Shown here: positions 60,358-64,000 of the stretch, one piece after another
How the letters are laid out: every line of letters starts with the position of its first letter
How positions within the stretch are numbered: the first letter of the stretch is position 1
From: Hydrogenophaga flava NBRC 102514
Lineage (GTDB): Bacteria > Pseudomonadota > Gammaproteobacteria > Burkholderiales > Burkholderiaceae_C
DNA length: 64,000 bases
Direction of reading: 5' to 3'
NCBI RefSeq assembly: GCF_001571145.1
Contig: NZ_BCTF01000026.1
Coordinates: 1 to 64,000 of the forward strand
Made by a program: the position numbers and the translations under genes
Notes under the pieces: generated by a model
Told to the model about the DNA's origin: nothing
The model's input: only the letters and a program-made list of their open reading frames with translations
The model's database searches: none

Positions 60358-62133
60358 TCAGTCGGCCATCAGCGCGGCCGGGTCTTCGGCCGCCAGCACG
60401 CTCTGCGCCCAGGCCGCCAGCTTGCCGGTGTCGCAACGCAAGATCTGCTGCTTGACGGCCAGGATCTGCGAGGGGTGCATAGAGAAACTGCGCAGGCCCA
60501 GCCCGAGCAGCAGGCGCGTCATGCCGACGTCACCCGCCATCTCGCCGCACACGCTCACGCTCTTGCCCTGCGCGCGGGCCTGCGCGATGGTGCTGGCCAC
60601 CAGGTGCAGCACCGCCGGGTGCACCGGGTCGTAGAGGTGGGCCACCGCCTCGTCGGCACGATCGATCGCCAGCGTGTACTGGATCAGGTCGTTGGTGCCG
60701 ATGGAGAGAAAGTCGAAGTGGCGCAGGAACAGCGGGATCGTCAGCGCCGCGGCAGGCACCTCGATCATGGCGCCCAGCCGCACCGGGCCGTGGACCACGC
60801 CCAAGGCGTCGAGCTGTGCCCGCGCCTTGTCGACCAGCGCCAGCGTCTGGCGGATTTCGCTGGCATGGGCCAGCATGGGCACCAGCAGGTTGATGGGGCC
60901 GAGCGCCGCCGCCCGCAGGATGGCGCGCAGCTGCACCAGGAACATCGCCGGGTCGGCCAGGCTCCAGCGGATCGCGCGCAGGCCCAGCGCCGGGTTGAGG
61001 TGGTCCTCGCCGGCGCGCACCGGGGCGCGGTCCAGCGGCTTGTCGGCGCCGACATCGACCGTGCGGATCGTGACCGGCAGGCCCTGCATGCCTTCGACGG
61101 CCCGGCGGTAGGCGGCGTACTGTTCCTCCTCGTCGGGCAGCTTGCCGTTGCGCCCCATGAACAGGAACTCGGTGCGGAACAGTCCCACGCCCACGGCACC
61201 TGCCTTGAGCGCCGCAGCGGCGTCTTCGGGTTGCTCGATGTTGGCCAGCAGCTCGATCTTCTGGCCATCCAGCGTGATGGCCGGGGTGTTCTTCAGACGC
61301 GAGAGTCGCTCGCGCTCGACCTCGCCCTGGCGCTGCTTGAAGCCGTACTCGGCCATCAGGATGGGCGATGGATCGACGATCACCACCCCGGCATCGCCAT
61401 CGATGATGACCCAGTCGTCCTGATCGATGAGGTGGCTGGCCGAGCGCGCACCGACCACCGCGGGAATGTCCATGCTGCGCGCGACGATGGCGGTGTGGCT
61501 GGTCTTGCCGCCCACGTCGGTGACGAAGCCTGCGAACACGCTCTGCTTGAACTGCAGCATGTCGGCCGGCGACAGGTCGTGCGCGATCAGCACCAGAGGC
61601 ACGTCGACCGAGGGATCGAACAGCGTGCCGCTGGGTCCGCCCTCTGCGGCGGGCGGCAGCGGCGCGGAGACCGGAGAGGCGACGCCCCGCATCATGCGCA
61701 GCATGCGCTCGACCACCTGTTCCAGGTCGGCCTTGCGCTCGCGCAGGTACGGGTCTTCCATTTCGTCGAACTGGCGCGCGATCACCTCCAGCTGGGTGGT
61801 CAGCGCCCACTCGGCGTTGTAGTGGCGCTCGGTGATCCAGTGCTTGACGCCGCTGGTGAGCTGCTCGTCCTGCAGCAGCATCAGGTGCACATCCAGCAGC
61901 GCGCTCAGCTCCGGGTGCGCGTCTTGCGAACCCAGCCCGTCCAGGCTGGCCTGGACCTTCTCGATCTCCTCGACCACGCCGTTGCGGGCCCGCCGCAGGC
62001 GCTGGATCTCGGCCTCGACCTGGTCGGGTTTGACGAAGTAGTGGGCGACGTCGATGCGGCTGGACGCCACGATCACCGCCCGCCCGATGGCAATGCCCCG
62101 GGAGACCGCCAGACCGTGGACCGTGAAGCTCAC
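60358..62133 (-). CDS. ptsI: PTS enzyme I (PEP-protein phosphotransferase)
   Basis: The 591-residue enzyme I takes phosphate from PEP to its active histidine H213 (GGKTSHTAI) and passes it to HPr. The PEP-binding barrel motifs GLFRTEFLFMGR and DFLSIGTNDLIQY are present. About 25 extra residues compared with E. coli lie before the histidine domain (SAPLPPAAEGGPSG). It overlaps the HPr gene by 4 bases. No sugar-specific EIIBC gene is nearby. Confidence 0.95.
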   Translation of the reverse strand: MSFTVHGLAVSRGIAIGRAVIVASSRIDVAHYFVKPDQVEAEIQRLRRARNGVVEEIEKVQASLDGLGSQDAHPELSALLDVHLMLLQDEQLTSGVKHWITERHYNAEWALTTQLEVIARQFDEMEDPYLRERKADLEQVVERMLRMMRGVASPVSAPLPPAAEGGPSGTLFDPSVDVPLVLIAHDLSPADMLQFKQSVFAGFVTDVGGKTSHTAIVARSMDIPAVVGARSASHLIDQDDWVIIDGDAGVVIVDPSPILMAEYGFKQRQGEVERERLSRLKNTPAITLDGQKIELLANIEQPEDAAAALKAGAVGVGLFRTEFLFMGRNGKLPDEEEQYAAYRRAVEGMQGLPVTIRTVDVGADKPLDRAPVRAGEDHLNPALGLRAIRWSLADPAMFLVQLRAILRAAALGPINLLVPMLAHASEIRQTLALVDKARAQLDALGVVHGPVRLGAMIEVPAAALTIPLFLRHFDFLSIGTNDLIQYTLAIDRADEAVAHLYDPVHPAVLHLVASTIAQARAQGKSVSVCGEMAGDVGMTRLLLGLGLRSFSMHPSQILAVKQQILRCDTGKLAAWAQSVLAAEDPAALMAD

Positions 62134-62399
62134 TCGCCTTCCCCGAACTTGTCGTTGATCAGCGCCACGATGGCGTCCATCGCGGCCTGCTCGTCCGGGC
62201 CGCTGGTCTCGATCTCGACCAGGCTACCCACCCCGGCCGCCAGCATCATGACGCCCATGATGCTCTTGGCGTTGATGCGGCGGTCCCCCTTGGACATCCA
62301 CACCTCGCACTGGTGGCTGCCGGCCAGCTTGGTGAGCTTGGCCGAAGCGCGGGCATGCAGGCCCAGCTTATTGCTGATGGTCGCGGTGGTCTTGATCAT
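62130..62399 (-). CDS. ptsH: PTS phosphocarrier protein HPr
   Basis: The 89-residue HPr has the phosphoryl-carrying H15 (GLHARAS) and a conserved serine S46 (NAKSIMGVM), the site used by HPr kinase in organisms that have it. It lies between EIIA and enzyme I. The start overlaps the EIIA gene by 32 bases. Confidence 0.96.
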   Translation of the reverse strand: MIKTTATISNKLGLHARASAKLTKLAGSHQCEVWMSKGDRRINAKSIMGVMMLAAGVGSLVEIETSGPDEQAAMDAIVALINDKFGEGE

Positions 62400-62814
62400 G
62401 TGTGGTTCTTCTCGCCTGATTTTGTGGTGCCGTCACGGCCACCTGGATCACGCCCTGCGTGGCCCCCACCATCGCGCGCGAGACCAGCGCGTCCAGCGAC
62501 TCGTGCCGGTACGACACGGTGCGCAGCAGCATGGGCAGGTTGACGCCGGCGATCAGCTTGGAGTGCACGCCATCGACCAGCTTGTGCGCCACATTGCAGG
62601 GTGTGGCGCCGAACACATCGGTCAGCACCAGGGTCTGCGGCGTGTCCAGCTGCCGCATGAGGATGCGCGCCTGGGCCAGCGACTCTTCGGGGGGAGCATT
62701 GGGCATGACATCCAGGGCCGACACCGCATTCGCGCTGTCGGGGAACACGTGCAGCACGCAGGCCCGCAGGGCCGAAGCCAGCGGCGCGTGCGCAACGATG
62801 AGGATGCCGTTCAT
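62368..62814 (-). CDS. PTS EIIA component, mannose family
   Basis: The 148-residue protein has the EIIA(Man) fold with phosphorylatable H9 (GILIVAHAPL) and TDVFGATPCNVAHKLV, as in the PtsM-like EIIA of Burkholderia and Ralstonia. With HPr and enzyme I it forms an incomplete PTS that regulates carbon or storage metabolism and does not transport sugar. Its C-terminal tail (QARRTTHDQDHRDHQQ) is encoded in the region overlapping the HPr gene. Confidence 0.88.
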   Translation of the reverse strand: MNGILIVAHAPLASALRACVLHVFPDSANAVSALDVMPNAPPEESLAQARILMRQLDTPQTLVLTDVFGATPCNVAHKLVDGVHSKLIAGVNLPMLLRTVSYRHESLDALVSRAMVGATQGVIQVAVTAPQNQARRTTHDQDHRDHQQ

Positions 62815-62824
62815 CCTTCGGAGT

Positions 62825-64000
62825 TTATCCCCCGGGGGCCGCGCGCTGGCGCCGGTATCCGAGCAGGAAAACCCCATAGGCCGAGGCGCAGCACAGCCCG
62901 AACACGGTGATGGCGCCGCGAAAGCGGGCCACCGTGTCCCAGCCCAGCAGGGCGAAGGCATCCACCAGACCGCCGATCGCCCACTGCACCAGGAACACCC
63001 CCGCGAAGATCACCAGGTTGTAGGCGGACAGCGCGCGCCCGGCCGCGGCAGCAGGCAACGCCAGCGCCACCGCAGGCTGGGACAGCGAGACGAAGGTGCT
63101 GCTCACGCAGAACGCGGCCCACAAGGGCCAGCCGGCACGGGGCCCCAGAACGACGATGGACACCAGCACCACGAAGCTCAGGGGCAGCCCCCAGGCGATC
63201 AGCCGCTCGGCCGGAATGCCCCGCCGCGACAGATGGGGGTTGACCATGCCCCACAGCCAGAAACTCAGCAGCATGCAGAGGTTGATCGCAAACAGCCCGA
63301 AGGCCGCGCTCTGTGGCGTGTAGCCGGCCACCTGCACCATCCAGGGCCCGGCCCACAGGGTCTGCACCGCGACCATGCCGCCGTAGTTGATGAAGCCGAT
63401 GGGCGCCAGTTGCCGGAAGTAGGGGTGGCGCCAGATCGCACCGTAGCCCGACGCTTCGGGCGCGGCCACCACGGCTGAGGGCTCCTTGCGCCAGCGCGGC
63501 ACCAGAGCCGCCAGCACCAGCATGGACAGCAGCACCAGTGCTGCCAGCGACCAGAACAGCCCACGCCAGCCCAGCACGGGCATCAGCCACTGCACCGGCA
63601 GGGTGGACGCCACCATGCCCAGAGACCCGGTCATCAGCATCCAGGAGTTGGCGCGCAGTTGCGTGGCTGGCAGCAGCCAGCGGCGGTAGCCGGTGAGCGG
63701 CGCCATGAGGCAGGCGCTCACGCCCATGCCCGTGAGCACGCGGGCGGCCAGCAAACCAGAAAAGCTGGTGGCCATGGCAAAGGCCGCACAGCCCAGCACC
63801 GCCACCCCCAGGAAGGCCAGGATCACCCGCCGCGGGCCGAAACGATCCAGCCACGAGCCCAGGGGGAGCTGGGTCAGCGCAAAGCCAAAGAAGTACCCGC
63901 CGGCCAGCAACCCGAGATCGCTCGCCTGCAGCGACAGCTCGGCACTGAGCACGGGCGACAGGGTGGCGGTGACCGCGCGGATCAGCGCCGACAGGAAGTA
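62825..64000 (-). CDS. MFS transporter (truncated by the window edge)
   Basis: The visible 391 codons run to the window end without a start; upstream residues read YFLSALIRAVTATLSP, so the N-terminus is missing. It has about 11 membrane segments and the MFS motif GSWLDRFGPRRV. The protein is a major facilitator of unknown substrate. It lies 10 bases from the EIIA gene on the same strand and could be cotranscribed with the PTS genes. Confidence 0.85.
   Translation of the reverse strand, partial: YFLSALIRAVTATLSPVLSAELSLQASDLGLLAGGYFFGFALTQLPLGSWLDRFGPRRVILAFLGVAVLGCAAFAMATSFSGLLAARVLTGMGVSACLMAPLTGYRRWLLPATQLRANSWMLMTGSLGMVASTLPVQWLMPVLGWRGLFWSLAALVLLSMLVLAALVPRWRKEPSAVVAAPEASGYGAIWRHPYFRQLAPIGFINYGGMVAVQTLWAGPWMVQVAGYTPQSAAFGLFAINLCMLLSFWLWGMVNPHLSRRGIPAERLIAWGLPLSFVVLVSIVVLGPRAGWPLWAAFCVSSTFVSLSQPAVALALPAAAAGRALSAYNLVIFAGVFLVQWAIGGLVDAFALLGWDTVARFRGAITVFGLCCASAYGVFLLGYRRQRAAPGG

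Overview
The window is a GC-rich bacterial chromosome segment. The gene content points to a facultatively denitrifying betaproteobacterium of the order Burkholderiales, probably Comamonadaceae (Hydrogenophaga- or Acidovorax-like). The supporting features are a narK1-narK2-GHJI operon with narXL next to it, the atpIBEFHAGDC order, the DUF493-lipB-lipA group, a c5-type dihaem cytochrome, and an EIIA(Man)-HPr-enzyme I group with no sugar permease. The genus is inferred from family knowledge; no rRNA or marker gene is present to settle it.

Layout. 1-2500: a lower-GC patch of small plus-strand genes (SUKH/SMI1-like, small lipoprotein, small membrane protein, leucine-rich-repeat protein, unknown), with an attC-like hairpin at the left edge. 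It looks like an accessory mini-island. 2614-14475 (minus): one respiratory nitrate reduction operon narK1-narK2-narG-narH-narJ-narI-PpiC-carbonic anhydrase-nitroreductase. 14626: an FNR-type box between this operon and a divergent small membrane protein. 15107-17739 (minus): the NarL/NarX two-component pair. 17845-20055 (plus): ccoG-like ferredoxin and a YtfE/Ric iron-sulfur repair protein, both preceded by NsrR-like palindromes, which suggests nitric oxide control. 20097-21230: a DnaQ-type exonuclease and tRNA-Arg(CCG).

21332-42803 (plus): a large glycoside uptake and catabolism region. It holds a porin, a LacI-family regulator, a first ABC transporter (ATPase, two tandem binding proteins, two permeases) with a GH1 glucosidase, then a second ABC transporter (binding protein, two permeases, ATPase) with two GH13 alpha-glucosidases, phosphoglucomutase and an amylosucrase-family enzyme. 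Four copies of the operator TGCAA-N4-TTGCA precede the porin (two), the first ABC operon and the second ABC operon, so the region reads as one LacI-type regulon. Stem-loops without U-tracts follow the first binding-protein gene of each operon.

42914-48525: dihaem cytochrome, hydrolase, SnoaL-like protein, lemA with two TPM-domain genes, and a cyclic-nucleotide-binding-domain protein. 48641-56037 (minus): the complete F1Fo ATP synthase operon, with a promoter at 56088-56118. 56283-58311 (plus): DUF493 protein, lipB, lipA (lipoate synthesis and attachment), followed by an AraC-type regulator, an AhpD-like protein and an EamA transporter. 60358-62814 (minus): EIIA(Man), HPr, enzyme I. 62825-64000 (minus): an MFS transporter cut by the window edge.

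Most of the window consists of recognisable families. The less expected parts are the shared LacI-type operators linking alpha- and beta-glucosidases with amylosucrase, the NsrR-like sites linking narX/ccoG/ric, and the low-GC accessory patch at the left end.
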